Below, in pieces: positions 14,842 to 27,413 of a DNA stretch of 64,000 nt. Position 1 is the first letter of the stretch. Every line of letters starts with the position of its first letter. The DNA comes from Phallusia mammillata (lineage: Eukaryota; Chordata; Ascidiacea; Phlebobranchia; Ascidiidae): the NCBI GenBank assembly GCA_003260075.1, contig QLIY01000135.1:124001-188000 (forward strand), given 5' to 3'. The notes beneath the pieces were generated by a model, which did not search any database, had not been told where the DNA came from, and saw only the letters and a program-made list of their open reading frames with translations. The translations under genes and the position numbers were made by a program.

Positions 14842-16922
14842 CCCTAAAATATGAGATGTGCGTTGCACTCAGCACGCTTGTAAATCACTTGCAGTTCGAG
14901 AGTCAACGGCAAAAGTTGACTTGCCATAATAAATATAACTGCCATAATAATTTCGCTACAAAACAGTTTTTCTTCAACCTATTAATTTCTAAACTCCGGG
15001 GATAAAGTATTTCTCTCGGATTCGGACAAGGTTTCTTGCGTGGTCACTCACGCTAAGTAGTTTTACAAGTGATCAAAATAAATCCATCTATTTCGATGAG
15101 CAATGAGATGAAACGATCAACCATTTCATTTTTACATCCTTAATCCGAGGTAGAGCCAAATCTGCTTTGCAATTCAAAGTGGAAAATATTCGTCTGAATT
15201 ATTTACAGTACGATCTAGTACTCGTTCTCTCTTTCCTGCAATTCAAACACTTGGTCTTGTATGCAACCCAATACACTATCGTTGGTGTATGTTGCTTAAT
15301 AGCAGTGTATCACAACGTTTTGATGTCTTGGACATTTTTTTATGAAGTTAAGAATTATTTTTCATGTCATGAGGTGGTCGCGGACTCACGAAACTTTTTC
15401 ACGGACTCATGTGATTCCACAGACTTGGAATTAGGAAAAAAATTGAACTTATATTTTGCTGAACTTCTAACAAATTTTTTTTTTTTGATATTACACTGAC
15501 TGTCAGAGACGCTTTTCAAATAAGGGTCCCTGTTAACTGATTTCGTCGTACAATTCAATGTTTAATCAACAACTAAAATATATAAGTGGCATATAAATGC
15601 AGACCAAAACTCCAACCAAATTTAACAGTTTTTTTACAACTTCTTTGGTACTTTTCACGCGTCTACCATCTATGGATAACGCTAAAACGATTGCTTATCG
15701 ATTTCCTGGAGACGATTTGATGCCTTACGCACCTGGTCTTTGCGTTCTGGCGTTAAACAAGATAAAATTCGAATCTAACAAATCACAGCAGCATGCCCTA
15801 TAACTACGTAAAATAGTAAAAACGTCAACGTATAATTTTTTTCTTTTCTTGTGAGTACGAATAATGTTAGACGTAAAAACTTTTAAATATTGTTTTCCAA
15901 AAACAGATTAATTGAGAAACGCCACTTTCAGCGTACACAAAATCAAAACAATGCATTTGAAACAATCTTGTATTCCAAAAGGCAACTAAAAACTGACATA
16001 AAATGTAGCTATAGTAACCTCATTTTCGTTCTGTTGATCTTTGGCCTTTTTAAAAATCCATGTTATGCAGCGTAACCCTCACTACGGCGTAAAATACTCT
16101 GTGAGACGTGAAACCAAATATTTCGAGTTTCGTTGCTTTACTAAAACTGCACTGCATAGAGAGGTGACAATCACAGTACCGGCTTTCCTAGTCAATTTGC
16201 AGTATTTTCGGACCTCAGAGAAACTATAGCGGTATCTCAAATTCTGACAGATACAAATCGATACCACTTGGAACAGGCGACGAGTGCAAAAACGAATAAC
16301 AAATGCTAAGCAACAAAGATTGACGCGTAAAATATTGTGCGCCGAAGCCTGGTGCTTCTTTTCCAAATATGTTGGTCGTTAATAATTTAGCGCCAAAAGG
16401 AAATTCACAATAGCACCATTGCGGGCCAGCTTACCAAACTATGCGACCTTTCGCGCCGTTGTGTTTAAGCCACCGGGCTTTGGCTCACACACAGAAGGGT
16501 TTAGGCTACTCGTAGTAGAACTGCGTTGAGGACATGCTCAGGGTCGAATGGCGTTTGATCGTAGGGATCTTGAATTTCTATTTTTAAAGACTTGCTTGTA
16601 GTCAACCTGAGTTTTTAATAAATTGTGTTTTTTATGTGTGTTAACGTTTTTTTCTCTATGAAACCACGTTATGTTGTGAAATTATGCCAAATGTTTATAG
16701 CCCATGCTGGTGAAAAACGTCTCAAATTCTACAAAACAATTAAATGCGTTTGGCGTCAATTAATGCTCTCTAAATCTAACAAAAAATGTCCAACCCTTTT
16801 AACTATCCATAATTTAGTTCTATGACACATAGGCCTACGTCTCGTTAACAAAGCAAAATATAAACTCTCTTGCGTAGCATAAAATTGTGACAAGCCAAAG
16901 TCTAATTCAATATTGACTAGAC

Positions 16923-17342
16923 CAGTGGTTCCCAAACTTTTTCATATTTTTTTCAAAACGGTCCCTTCGCCATTATTTGGAGGGCTCGCGGTCCTTAAGC
17001 CTGAATGTGTATTTCATAAAAACGAAAGTTGATTGTAGGATTTTAGCTAGTTATGCAAAATTGCGCATAACAATCATTCAAAGACAGCATGTGACATCAC
17101 AAACAGGACAAAAACATTACGATTGTGGGCGAACAATTGCATTTTTGATAGTTGTCATTCAGTAAAGGCCATTGTTTAGCAATGGAGACAGTCGATTCTT
17201 AATTCTACCTTGATTTAAACTTATTTAGTGGCACAAACTGACGCCAAATAAGATTATAGAATTACTTCAACCTCTTCGCGGTCCCCCCAAAATTGCCTCA
17301 CGGACCCCTAAAGGACCGCGGACCCCAGTTTGGGAACCGCTG
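16923..17342. mobile_element. hAT-type MITE with perfect 8-bp TSD
   Basis: Terminal inverted repeats CAGTGGTTCCCAAACT and AGTTTGGGAACCGCTG bound a 420-bp non-coding body. The flanks are identical 8-mers, GACTAGAC at 16915-16922 and 17343-17350, the hAT-superfamily signature. There is no transposase frame, so it is non-autonomous. Confidence 0.9.
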
Positions 17343-18100
17343 GACTAGACGTTTCAAAATTTTGCATTTCATACAATCTCTCGCTAGTTTTTCCCGATTT
17401 AACAACTGGTAAATTAACCGTATTAATCACATTTCAACTAGGTTGTTACGTAATCTGATGCAATACTAACAGCATTGATGTTGTGAACCATAATCTAGAG
17501 CACTTAACAATTGGTATGTTAACCATATTTAAACCAAACTGTTTTAATCAAGTTGTATTAACGGCAGTCGTTTGTTTGTTGTTTACCAAAACATCATTTT
17601 TCCCGACCTAATAACTGCCTTCATTGCATTTTCACGATCACATTTTAAAACACATCGTACTAAGCTTGCAGCAAACCTGTTGCTAATGTTAAAACTACAA
17701 CTCAAACTGTCTATAAAATGGCACCGCATTGCACATTTGAATGACAGCTTCCTTTTTGAAGAGTCCATCTACGCTGATAAATGCAGAGCGTTTTCAAGAG
17801 ACAGCCCAAGTTAAGAAGAATTGATTGCCCATAGAATCAACAAACGAATCACTTAAAAGTCCGCTTCGATCAATAGGATTCGACCCAGGAGATTACGAAA
17901 CAACGCTGTCTTTGTGGTTTCGGCACAGACGATTGTAAAACAAGAATATACTCTCTAGGACAGAATGTGACAGATAAAGAAAACAAATTAACATGATTAT
18001 TGATGAAAATCTGTCGAACGAAAAATGTATTGCCAAAAAGATTGATAATAAAACTTTTAAATATTTATGATCAAGCAACAATATGTATGATTGTCTATGA

Positions 18101-18314
18101 CAGTAGTTCTCAAAACTGTGTGTCGCGACGACCATGGTCGTTTCAATTTTTCGAGGGCGTCGCAGAATAGTTCCGTTTCGTGGCTTTTTGTTGTTGTATC
18201 AAATAAACACAACTTAGTAATCAGTTTCCTCATTACCTTTTATTTGCTGGTGCGTCGCAAGTCCAGAAAACTTTTTCAAAGGCGTCGCAACAAGAAAAAG
18301 TTTAAGAACCACTG
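18101..18314. mobile_element. hAT-type MITE with perfect 8-bp TSD
   Basis: A 214-bp element starts CAGTAGTTCTCAAAACT and ends AAGTTTAAGAACCACTG. The flanking target duplication GTCTATGA (18093-18100 and 18315-18322) is exact. Internal GTCGCG-rich motifs near both ends are shared as subterminal inverted repeats. Confidence 0.9.
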
Positions 18315-19573
18315 GTCTATGATGTATTTTTAAGTTATACGTTTGACTTCTGTGTAAGTATAAAATCTTTTCTAAATATAACTTAAGTGCAGCTGTCCTA
18401 TATCTTGCTGTAAGTTGCATTAAGAACCTCTTTCAAATAATCCTTACCGCGTAGAAACCGAACAATATTCTGTGGCTTATTAATATTATATTACTGACAG
18501 CTGAAACAATAACAGAGTCAAAGGTTAAAATGCCACCGTGGTAAGAGTATAAAGACAATATAAGTGAAACATATTGGCAATCTACTGGTGTTTGACGCAT
18601 TTTTACTTTTACTTTTTATTTTATTGTGATATTATAGGTATCACGTCCTATAGTCACATAATTGTTTTTATGTTGGCAATTTATGCAGTTTTTGATATTT
18701 TTGAAACCGGACCAACACGCAATGCATGTAAGTTCCATTTAAAACAAAGTTAAACTATTAAGTGATGCATTTTAGGACCATTGCTTAACCTCGAGCCTCG
18801 ATAAAGACTTTATTAAAAAAATTGCCAAATCGAAAACACATTTTTTGAAGTCCTTTTGAAGATAAGTACCCTATAACTCCTAATTTTTTTGCAAGGTTAC
18901 ATGTAAGTATCATGAACAGTTTTATTTTTGGGCAGAAGAATTATATTTGAAAACTTAACCGCCGTGATATTTTTTTTTCAAAGAATTGTTAATGAGTCTC
19001 AACAATTTAGCACGTTTAATAAACCTGATGCGATTTTAAATCATTAGATGTAATTTCCAAACAATAAAATGTCATTTTCGCCGAATACAACCAACCAGTT
19101 TGTAACATTTGAATTCTTATTCCAATCATGGACCTTTTAAGTCCTGAGAACGAACCCTTTTTCGAAATTCGTTACAAATAAAATTAGCTGAGTAACGTTC
19201 AAAGGGTTTTGGCACTGTTACTTTGCGCTTGGCAGGGAGCCAAACGGGAAAACCTCAGCAAAGAATCGATGTTTTTGATGACACCGCCACTCTTTGGAAG
19301 CTGTAAGACCGCCCACATAGATTTAATGTTTTGTAAGAGGGCGTCTTTTTATTGATCCACGGTCTTGTACGGCCTAAAAGTGTTTAAAAGCGGTTTTCGC
19401 GCCCTATTTGTAAGGTTATAGATCGAAGGTGGTTAGCGTAGGCTACAAAGCGCACATGCCAGATTTGACACATTGACCTTTCGCTTTGCTAGCATTCCAA
19501 CGCAACAAAAACACAAAATTTAATGGTAAAAAATATCTTAAAATTTTGTATTGATATTTGATACTGCGCCTCT

Positions 19574-20410
19574 AGAGTTTCTTTCCCGGGGATCCCGGAC
19601 TATTTCACCAAAAATTGCTATCCCGGGAATTTCTCTTTGTCCCGGAATATCCCTGGACAAAAATTGGGTGCTTTTTAAGTTTCAGTCTTCAACCGGAGGT
19701 GCGACAGCGACACACACATGATTTCCGTGAATTAAAGGGTTCCCCGAGGTTTCTTGAACATGAATGATAAACAGTTCTGTTGTTGCGAAGTTGCAAACAG
19801 TATAACAGTGTTAGAACCCACGTTATAGCTCTCATGTTTGTCAAAATCTGGCAATTTATATGTTTTACCCGATACCCGTTGTTTTATTTTGGACACAAAA
19901 TGACGTACATGAAGCCAACAAAGGGTCAGTAGAGCGTAACAATGGGTTGGATAACTAGTGTTTATTCACACTTTGCTATTGATCAGTGAGTGGTTATAGT
20001 GCCATCGACTTGTGCCACAAGGTTTGGGGTTATAATCCTATCTCGGTAACTTCGTTTCCCTCAGCAAGAAACTTGAGCGGCATTGCCCCAACCCAGTGGA
20101 ACCCTGATGGGTTGAACTAAATTCAAGCTAACAACTGCCCATGTAGAAAACTGATTTCAATTAAAAAAATTATTTATAAAAAATATTTAACAAAAAAGAT
20201 TCAAAGAGCGTGAAATATAACAGGCAGCTCTACGGCGGACTCGTGAACATAAAGCATTGATGCTTTTGCGGCCCACTAAAAATAAAAATAAAAATGAAAC
20301 AAACAAACAAATGTTATAAATTTAACAAAATTCGAATAAAATCCCTGGATTGACGTTGTTTTCGTCCCGGAATCCCGGGATAAGCCAAGTGGCAAATTTG
20401 AGAAACCCTA
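19574..20410. mobile_element. possible DNA transposon, ~840 bp
   Basis: Inverted ends AGAGTTTCTTTCCCGGG and the opposite-strand equivalent at TTTGAGAAACCCT are accompanied by internal CCCGGGAT motifs at both sides. Flanks give an imperfect 8-bp duplication (GCGCCTCT / GCGCCTAC). No coding potential is seen. The call rests on ends and flanks only. Confidence 0.45.
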
Positions 20411-20660
20411 GCGCCTACACACACCAATTTGGTTCCAACCAGCTAATCCGCCATTGTGAATCCAGTTCCTCCGTGGTGTCTAGTTGTGACATCCACAAGA
20501 TGTGGTTAAACATGGATTTCAGCCTCTGAATCCAACAAACTCGCGTGTCGTAACCTGGTTCTACCAGCTTGTACGGCTGATGTGTCTCGTCACCAGCTGC
20601 GCTGATGAGTCCTCATAGGTTGGAACAGTGAACACACATTGATACACGGCTAACAAATCA
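20411..20660 (+). repeat. dispersed repeat with hammerhead-like motif (copy A)
   Basis: The 3' half of this stretch is similar to 56,990-57,085: both contain GTCACC, a 10-base spacer, a (C/A)TGATGA box, a stem of 4 bases around a 5-base loop, then (G/A)(G/A)AAC AGTG. In this copy the box CTGATGA (20602-20608) is intact, GTCC (20609-20612) faces GGTT (20618-20621), and GGAAC follows. Stem III and the cleavage side are degenerate here. It lies about 370 bases upstream of the SGT1 start codon, same strand. Confidence 0.5.
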
Positions 20661-20979
20661 AACAAATGTTCATTGCAATCATATGAAAGTCATTTAAACC
20701 CCAAATATAATGTTGGATGTTGAAGCCAAATAATTATTATCATTTTATATTATTACACTATAGATAACATACGAAAAAAATGTATTTTTTACGCCTGATT
20801 GGTTATGTTTAACAGACCGGAACGTAGTAAAGTTGCTGGAATTTTCTTTCGCACAATTTGATTTTAAATATTTTTGTGTATTTTTATCAAAAAACTACAC
20901 TTTGAATTAATTTTATTAAGGTTGTGACATTGTCTGTGCTTCTAAAGTATCAAATTTATGAATTCTGACGACTTTACCC

Positions 20980-23491
20980 ATGGAAAGCGACGTCGGTATC
21001 TCAGAAAACACATCCCACCATTCCGAAGCGGTGATTAAACCGAAGTTAGTCACTTTTGTTTTGTTTGTGCAATTTTGCCTTTTGACTGCTAAGTTTAGTG
21101 GTCAAAAATATGCATTTACATAAAAGTGCATAACTTTTTTTTGCTTATAATTGTTATTGGACAGCCCAAACAGCAAACAATCTTTGTTCAAAAGCCCGAA
21201 TTTTTTCTGCAGATTTGACTGGTATCAAACAGACAGTCATGTCACCATCAGCGTTATGGTAAAAAATCTGAAGAAAGAAGACATGGATATCCAGATTAAA
21301 GAAAACACGGTAGGTTTTCGTCTTTTAAAACTGTTACGCTTTTACACTTAGTTCTTTCTGCAGTAAGTTTTTGGCAAAATTATGAAGCCTGTGCAATAGC
21401 TATAATTGCATGTGCATTGATTATATTTGTACTTGTAGAAACAATCAAACGTTGATAATGCATGTAATAAATAGATAACTTCAAATTTTATTTATTATAT
21501 ATTAGTTGCACAAACATATGTTTGCATTTAAGGTAGCTTTACTTTGTTGGAGCAATGCATAGTTTCTTTTAATCAACTGGCTGGCTGTAAAAAGAAAATG
21601 TCAAAAAAATTGGGTGAAACAAAACATTGTCAAAAAAGGTTTTCGGTGAAACCAAAGCAATATTTTATTTTAGCGCAATTGTCCTGCTATGATTTGTATA
21701 ACCGGCGAAATAAACTCAACTTAAACCCAATGCCAAAGGTCATACTGGGCTGAAATGTATTTGGTTATGTCAAACTGCACTACTATGTATAGCTGCATAA
21801 TATTTCATGAGGCATTATTTTGTTTATTGTTTTGTTTCTGTAGCTCATTGTGAATATTCATCCTACACCAACAAACGAGCAAGCATATTGTTTGAGCTTG
21901 AACCTTTCACATGCCATTGTGCCAGAAAGATGTTCGACAAAAATTCTGTCAACAAAGGTGGAAATAAAACTAGCAAAAGCTGAAGATATTCGATGGATGG
22001 CTTTGGAAGGTGACACTGACATCATTCTACCAGCAAAAAGTAAGAAGATAAAATACATTTAAATCTTGACATGTACAATATTTGCAGTATATACTGTTTA
22101 CAGTTTTGCTGTGCTTAAATTCTATGTCTATTATTTGAATTGTCTTATCTTTGGTAACAGATTATTTGCAGTCAATTCTACATACTTGATTTTTTTTTGT
22201 TTTTTTTTGTATAACTTGGTTTACAATTTAGCTTTAGTTCATGGTATGTCTGCCAATACAGCAAACCTCAGCTAATCCTGACCCATTTGGACCCAAAAAT
22301 TGGTCTGGATTAGGAGATCCATAGTAACCGATTTTGATTAGTAATAGTCCTACCACATTACAAATCATTTGTACCTCCGGTTTAACTTGTACCTTTTGTT
22401 TAAATTAGGCTAAGATCCGGATAACCTGAATATAGTATAATCTACGTTTACTGTAGAATGAAAATGTCAAGTTGAGAAAAAAGGTTTAAAAATGCAATGA
22501 AGTAGACCAGTGGTTCCCAACCTTCCATGGACCGTGGCCCCCTAAAAGTGGGGGGGGGGGCCCTTAAACAGGTCGAATAGAGTAAATAAGGGTCCGCATT
22601 CGTAAAAAGCCTNGCTTTAGTTCATGGTATGTCTGCCAATACAGCAAACCTCAGCTAATCCTGACCCATTTGGACCCAAAAATTGGTCTGGATTAGGAGA
22701 TCCATAGTAACCGATTTTGATTAGTAATAGTCCTACCACATCACAAATCATTTGTACCACCGGTTTAACTTGTACCTTTTGTTTAAATTAGGCTAAGATC
22801 CGGATAACCTGAATATAGTATAATCGACGTTTACTGTAGAATGAAAATGTCCAGTTGAGAAAAAAGGTTTAAAAATGCAATGAAGTAGACCATCTGGTTT
22901 GCTGTATTTGTTTATCAATGTGTCAAGTTATGATTAAGTGTTGTGTTATTGTCTATTTTTGTTAGTTTCAGTTGAACCAAGTCCAGTCAATCCTGAAGTA
23001 AATAAATATCCCTCCTCAGCTCATTACACTCGTGACTGGGATAAGGTACAGCAACGTTTTATTTGCTTTTATTTCGCTTGGTTTGTACTTCTTGTAAGAC
23101 AAGCAAGCATAAATTGACTTTGGCACTAGGAATGTTATTCTAGTTTTTATTGTGTGTTGTGTGCTCTGAAGTTGGTTCAAGAAATCAAAGAAGAGGAAAA
23201 AAATGAAAAACCGGAGGGAGAAGCCGCTCTTAATCAGCTCTTTCAACAAATTTATAAAGATGGTTCTGATGAGACTAGGAAAGCAATGAACAAATCCTTT
23301 GTAAGTTATGTGTTAATTTTTTCGACTTGCTCTTACAATTTTACTTGATAAAATATATTTTATGTTTCTGCCAATAATAACAGGTTGAATCAGGTGGTAC
23401 TGTTTTAAGCACCAATTGGCAGGATATTGGCAAAGAAAAAGTTGAAGTTAAACCTCCTGATGGAATGGAATTTAAACAATATGAGAAATAA
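20980..23491 (+). CDS. SUGT1: SGT1 homolog (HSP90 co-chaperone), TPR-less
   Basis: Six exons: 20980-21044, 21213-21309, 21844-22039, 22972-23045, 23172-23300, 23384-23491; all introns are GT-AG and phases join to 222 residues. Residues about 22-113 form a CS domain (starts [19 protein letters not shown]), which in this family contacts HSP90; about 134-222 is the SGS domain ([44 protein letters not shown]). SGT1 works with HSP90 in kinetochore, SCF and NLR assembly (family knowledge). The N-terminal TPR domain of human and plant SGT1 is missing: the first exon encodes only about 21 acidic/Ser-rich residues, and a TGA lies in frame just upstream (20959-20961). Intron 3 carries duplicated contigs and MITEs. 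AATAAA occurs at 23842-23847. Confidence 0.93.
22259..22453. mobile_element. pogo/Tigger-like MITE (allelic copy 1)
   Basis: Ends CAGCAAACCTCAGC and ACGTTTACTG are imperfect inverted repeats, flanked by TA on both sides, as for Tc1/mariner-pogo type elements. It lies in intron 3 of SGT1. A second, slightly different copy occupies 22642-22836; both belong to overlapping contigs, so the genome probably has one. Confidence 0.7.
22508..22612. mobile_element. truncated hAT insertion, absent in other allele
   Basis: CAGTGGTTCCCAACC begins directly after AAGTAGAC (22500-22507). The element runs into the G linker 22550-22560 and a residual contig piece up to the N at 22613. The second allelic copy has AAGTAGAC (22883-22890) followed immediately by host sequence, i.e. 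an empty site. The right end of the insertion is not assembled. Confidence 0.75.
22642..22836. mobile_element. pogo/Tigger-like MITE (allelic copy 2)
   Basis: Near-identical to 22259-22453, with TA flanks and several substitutions. It is the copy contiguous with exon 4 of SGT1. Confidence 0.7.
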
Positions 23492-24153
23492 AATGAGAAT
23501 GCACTTGCAATACAAAGTATCTTCAGGCCTCTAAGAGCTTTTCTTGCAACATATTTCATGGGTGTAAAAAATGCTTTTCTGCATAGTTTTTTTTCTCCCA
23601 AAACTGTTGTATGATAAGAGTTAATGAAAAAAAATTCTTGTTTATTGTGTTAATTTCATGTGTCAATGTTTGATACATTTCCCAAGGGGGGGGGGATTTT
23701 TTTCCCCAAAACTGTTGTATGATAAGAGTTAATGAGAAAAAATTGTTGTTTATTGTGTTAATTTCATGTGTCAATGTTTGATACATTTCCCAACCTTGGG
23801 TTGGCCTTTGGTAGTGTGAACTGCATTTTATTGTTTTGTACAATAAACGAAAACCAATTCCATGTTTTTTTTGAAATTTCGTCAAACACTTTTATGGCAC
23901 TATTGGGGCCCAAGCTTGGTCTCAGACAACAATTGACAAAAAGCAAAGAAGTTTTTTTGTTTAAGTTATGTTTACAATGAGTCTGTCATTAAGTTGCCTG
24001 TTTTATTGGAAGTCCATTGAATCATTATCATTAATTTTGACTGGTGACGTCATTTTAGTTCAAACCATCTGCTTTAACATGTTGACGCAATGCCTCTGAC
24101 GTTTTTTAGATTTAAGAGATTGTCTGTTTGGTCTTGTGTTTGTTAAGACCTAA

Positions 24154-24300
24154 GGGGGGGGGGGTTCATTTTAGTTCAAACAATCTGCTTTAACATGTTG
24201 ACGCAATGCCTCTGACGTGTTCTAGATTTAAGAGATTGTCTGTTTGGTCTTGTGTTTGTTAAGACCTAAGAGTCATTATACACTGGTTTGTTGCAAAAAA
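24154..24300. repeat. contig overlap after G11 linker
   Basis: About 100 bases before the G run 24154-24164 recur after it with substitutions. No gene is seen between the end of the SGT1 transcript and about 24,600. The GGTTCGAATCC box near 24,427 and again near 24,680 is a tRNA-like B box, probably from a SINE. Confidence 0.7.
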
Positions 24301-24601
24301 GTTGTTTTGTTGGTGGTTTCTGGACTGCCCAATGTTTCCCTGAAGCATCATATTTTCCATTACTTGACTTTGAAACCTTAGCGGTTTGATCTACTCTGAT
24401 CTAGGATTAAATGACATATTTTTTAGGGTTCGAATCCCACACCAGACTCTTTGAGTTGAGAGACTGATTTCGTTTGGTATAAAGACTTGCATAATGTGAA
24501 GCTTTTTGTCCGATTAAATAATAGTTCAAATTATACTCACAAATTGCGATGATCTTATTACTAGATACTGTTTTCGTTCTGTCAATTGTTTTCTCTTATA
24601 A

Positions 24602-25993
24602 CAGTGGTTCTCAAACTTTTTTGAGCGCGACCCAAATTTGAGTTTTATGGGGGGGGGGGGATTAAATGACATATTTTTTAGGGTTCGAATCCCCCACTAG
24701 ACTCCACTCTTTCAGTTGAGAGACTGATTTCGTTTGGTATAAAGACTTGCATAATGTGAAGCTTTTTGTCCGATTAAATAATAGTTCAAATTATACTCAC
24801 AAATTGCGATGATCTTATTACTAGATACTGTTTTCGTTCTGTCAATTGTTTTCTCTTATAACAGTGGTTCTCAAACTTTTTTGAGCGCGACCCAAATTTG
24901 NCTTTTAGTAATGTCTGTGACGTAACAAACGATTTTTGGATTTTTATGCGCCTTGTAAAACTAGGTGAAGTTAATCTTACATGTTGTTGCGGAAAATATT
25001 GTATTAAATTAACTTTCAATGGTTGATTTCAATCCACGGGCCCGAGTTTGGTGACTTCTGACTCACATAAATTCCCTCTAAAAACATTAAATTTCCCACC
25101 GGTTAAGAACCACTGGCCTAGCCTTTTAAGATAAGAATAGCGCTGCACAAGTATACAAAACGTGGTAAAAACAGATTCGTCAATTTCTGTCTCTTTTTTT
25201 CGCTAGTGATAACACCGTCAGTGGGAGCTAAAGAGCAAAAAGAAAAGTGCCTTTTTGCAAATTCACTCGATTTAATTCCACATGGAGCAAACAAATGAAA
25301 ACCTAAACCACTAACACTAAATAATTGTATTAATGAAACCTTATAATAGGCTGTATCTGAACCGTTCGTATTGTACCATAAAAAAGCTATTACGGTATCT
25401 AACTTCTGTTTGGATTAGTCAGCAACGTGGTGTTTTGAACAACTTCGTTTTAAAAAAGTTCTTTTTATGTAGCTCATTGAAATTTTATGGTCAAAATTCC
25501 ACGTAAATACCAGCTGCGCTAACCAAACATTCCTTTATAGCACTGTAGGCCTACAAAGTGATATTGAACCGGCGTAGCGTTGATAGAATATTCCCTTCAT
25601 TTATATCTCTTCAACGATTTCAATGTTGATATTTTATTTTCATTACAACGGAATGCGTGGATGTGAAGGTCATAATTTCACCTTCCTGTGTCTCTTGTAG
25701 GCTACTGTTGTTCGGCTTCTGACTGTGTTGTGTGAAACGAGCCCATGGATAAATTATTAAAGTGCTGTAAACAATGTAGGGGGGGGGGTGTTATGTAGCT
25801 GGCTGCCATCAAAACTTTCAGAAAACCACTTATGATGCAATAATACTCCAGGTTACTGAGATGAAGCCACAATTCAGTTATGATGGAGAATTAAAAATAC
25901 TTTAAAAATGATATAAAAAATTGGTTTTGGCAGAATTGAATCACCATAGCGCGACCCATGTTTGAGTCGTGACCCATACTTTGAGAACCACTG
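24602..25993. mobile_element. hAT-type element, assembly scrambled
   Basis: Left end CAGTGGTTCTCAAACTTTT occurs at 24602 and, in the overlapping contig, at 24862; the right end is CTTTGAGAACCACTG at 25993. The target duplication TCTTATAA is exact (24594-24601 or 24854-24861, and 25994-26001). A G12 linker (24649-24660), an N (24901) and a G10 linker (25779-25788) interrupt it. A different hAT right end (AAGAACCACTG at about 25113) lies inside, so the interior order cannot be trusted. Confidence 0.65.
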
Positions 25994-26730
25994 TCTTATA
26001 AAGACAGTTTTACGTCGCTGATGTCGTTTTAAAAATTATGTCATATTTCTAGGTGACTTGCTTAAATTGCCTAGCCTTTTAAGATAAGAATAGCGCTGCA
26101 CAAGTATACAAAACGCGGTAAAAACAGATTCGTCAATTTCTGTCTATTTTTTCGCAAGTGATAACACCGTCAGTGGGAGCTAAAGAGCAAAAAGAAAAGT
26201 GCCTTTTTGCGATTTCACTCGATTTAATTCCACATGGATGCAAACAAATGAAAACCTAAACCACTAACACTAAAATATTGTAGAATAAAAACCTTATAAT
26301 AGGTTGTATCTGAACCGTTCGTAGTGTACCATAAAGAAGCTATTACGGTATCTAACTTCTGTTTGGATTAGTCAGCAACGTGGTGTTTTGAACAACTTCG
26401 TTTTAAAAAAGTTCTTTTTATGTATATCATTGAAATTTTATGGTCAAAATTCCACGTAAATGCCAACCGCGCTAACCAAACATTCCTTTATAGCACTGTA
26501 GGCCTACAAAGTGATATTGAACCGGCGTAGCGTTGATAGAATATTCCCTTAATCTCTTCAACGATTTCAATGTTGGTATTTTATTTTCATCACAACGGAA
26601 TGCGTGAATGTGAAGGTCATAGTTTCACCCTCTTGTGTCTCTTGTAGGCTACTGCTGTTCGGCTTTTGACTGTGTTGTGTGAAACGAGCCCATGGATAAA
26701 TTATTAAAGTGCTCTAAACAATGTAAATTC
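25115..26730. repeat. two ~660-bp allelic copies
   Basis: The block from GCCTAGCC at about 25,115 to the G linker at 25,779 recurs from about 26,070 to 26,727 with several percent substitutions and small indels. In the first copy it abuts an hAT end; in the second it follows ordinary sequence, consistent with alternative alleles. No coding exon is recognised in either. Confidence 0.75.
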
Positions 26731-27220
26731 ACAAAACAAGGGGTCATGCCAAGTGAACCGGAATCTTTGATAGGTTTTACTTTCTAAAGCCAACGTAAGA
26801 AGACCATGGATTTTGTTTTAATTTTTGAAGTCATGTTTTTGGTAAAATGCAGCCATGATGCTTAATTGGGGGGGGGGAATAGGTTTTACTTTCTAAAGCC
26901 AACGAAAGAAGGCCAAGGATTTTTTAAATTTTTGAAGTCATGTTTTTGGTAAAATGCAGCCATGATGCTTAATTCATGAGTTGTATCTGATTGCTCAAGG
27001 TCTTAAAGTGCAGGAAAACCAGAGAAGGTTTATCTAAATCTGTCTCTCAAGTGTGTTTTGTGGTCTTGTGACAGTCTACAAAGCAATTTCACCGGACCCG
27101 CAAAAGCATCTTGGTCTTTTAAGCTTCCACCGTTTAAATTTAAGTTTAGAAGGCGTTTTTAAAACCTCTTTTTTTCTAATCCACTGCGTTTTTAAACCTT
27201 AACTGGACATTTTCATACTA

Positions 27221-27413
27221 CAGTAAACCTTGGTTAAACCGGATTCGATTAATCCAGATCTTTGTCTAATTCGGAAAAAAAACTTTGAGGTACAAGTGAT
27301 TTGTAATGCTGTGGTAAGGCTTCAACTAATCGACATCTGTTAATCTGGATCTTCGCCTAATCCGGACAATTGTGTGTTTGTCCGAAGAGGTTCGGATTAA
27401 CCAAGGTTTACTG
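27221..27413. mobile_element. pogo/Tigger-like MITE
   Basis: Nearly perfect inverted ends CAGTAAACCTTGGTTAA and TTAACCAAGGTTTACTG with internal repeats of the AATCCGGA type bound a 193-bp non-coding element. The left flank is TA; the right flank is GT, so one side of the TA duplication is lost or mutated. Confidence 0.75.
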
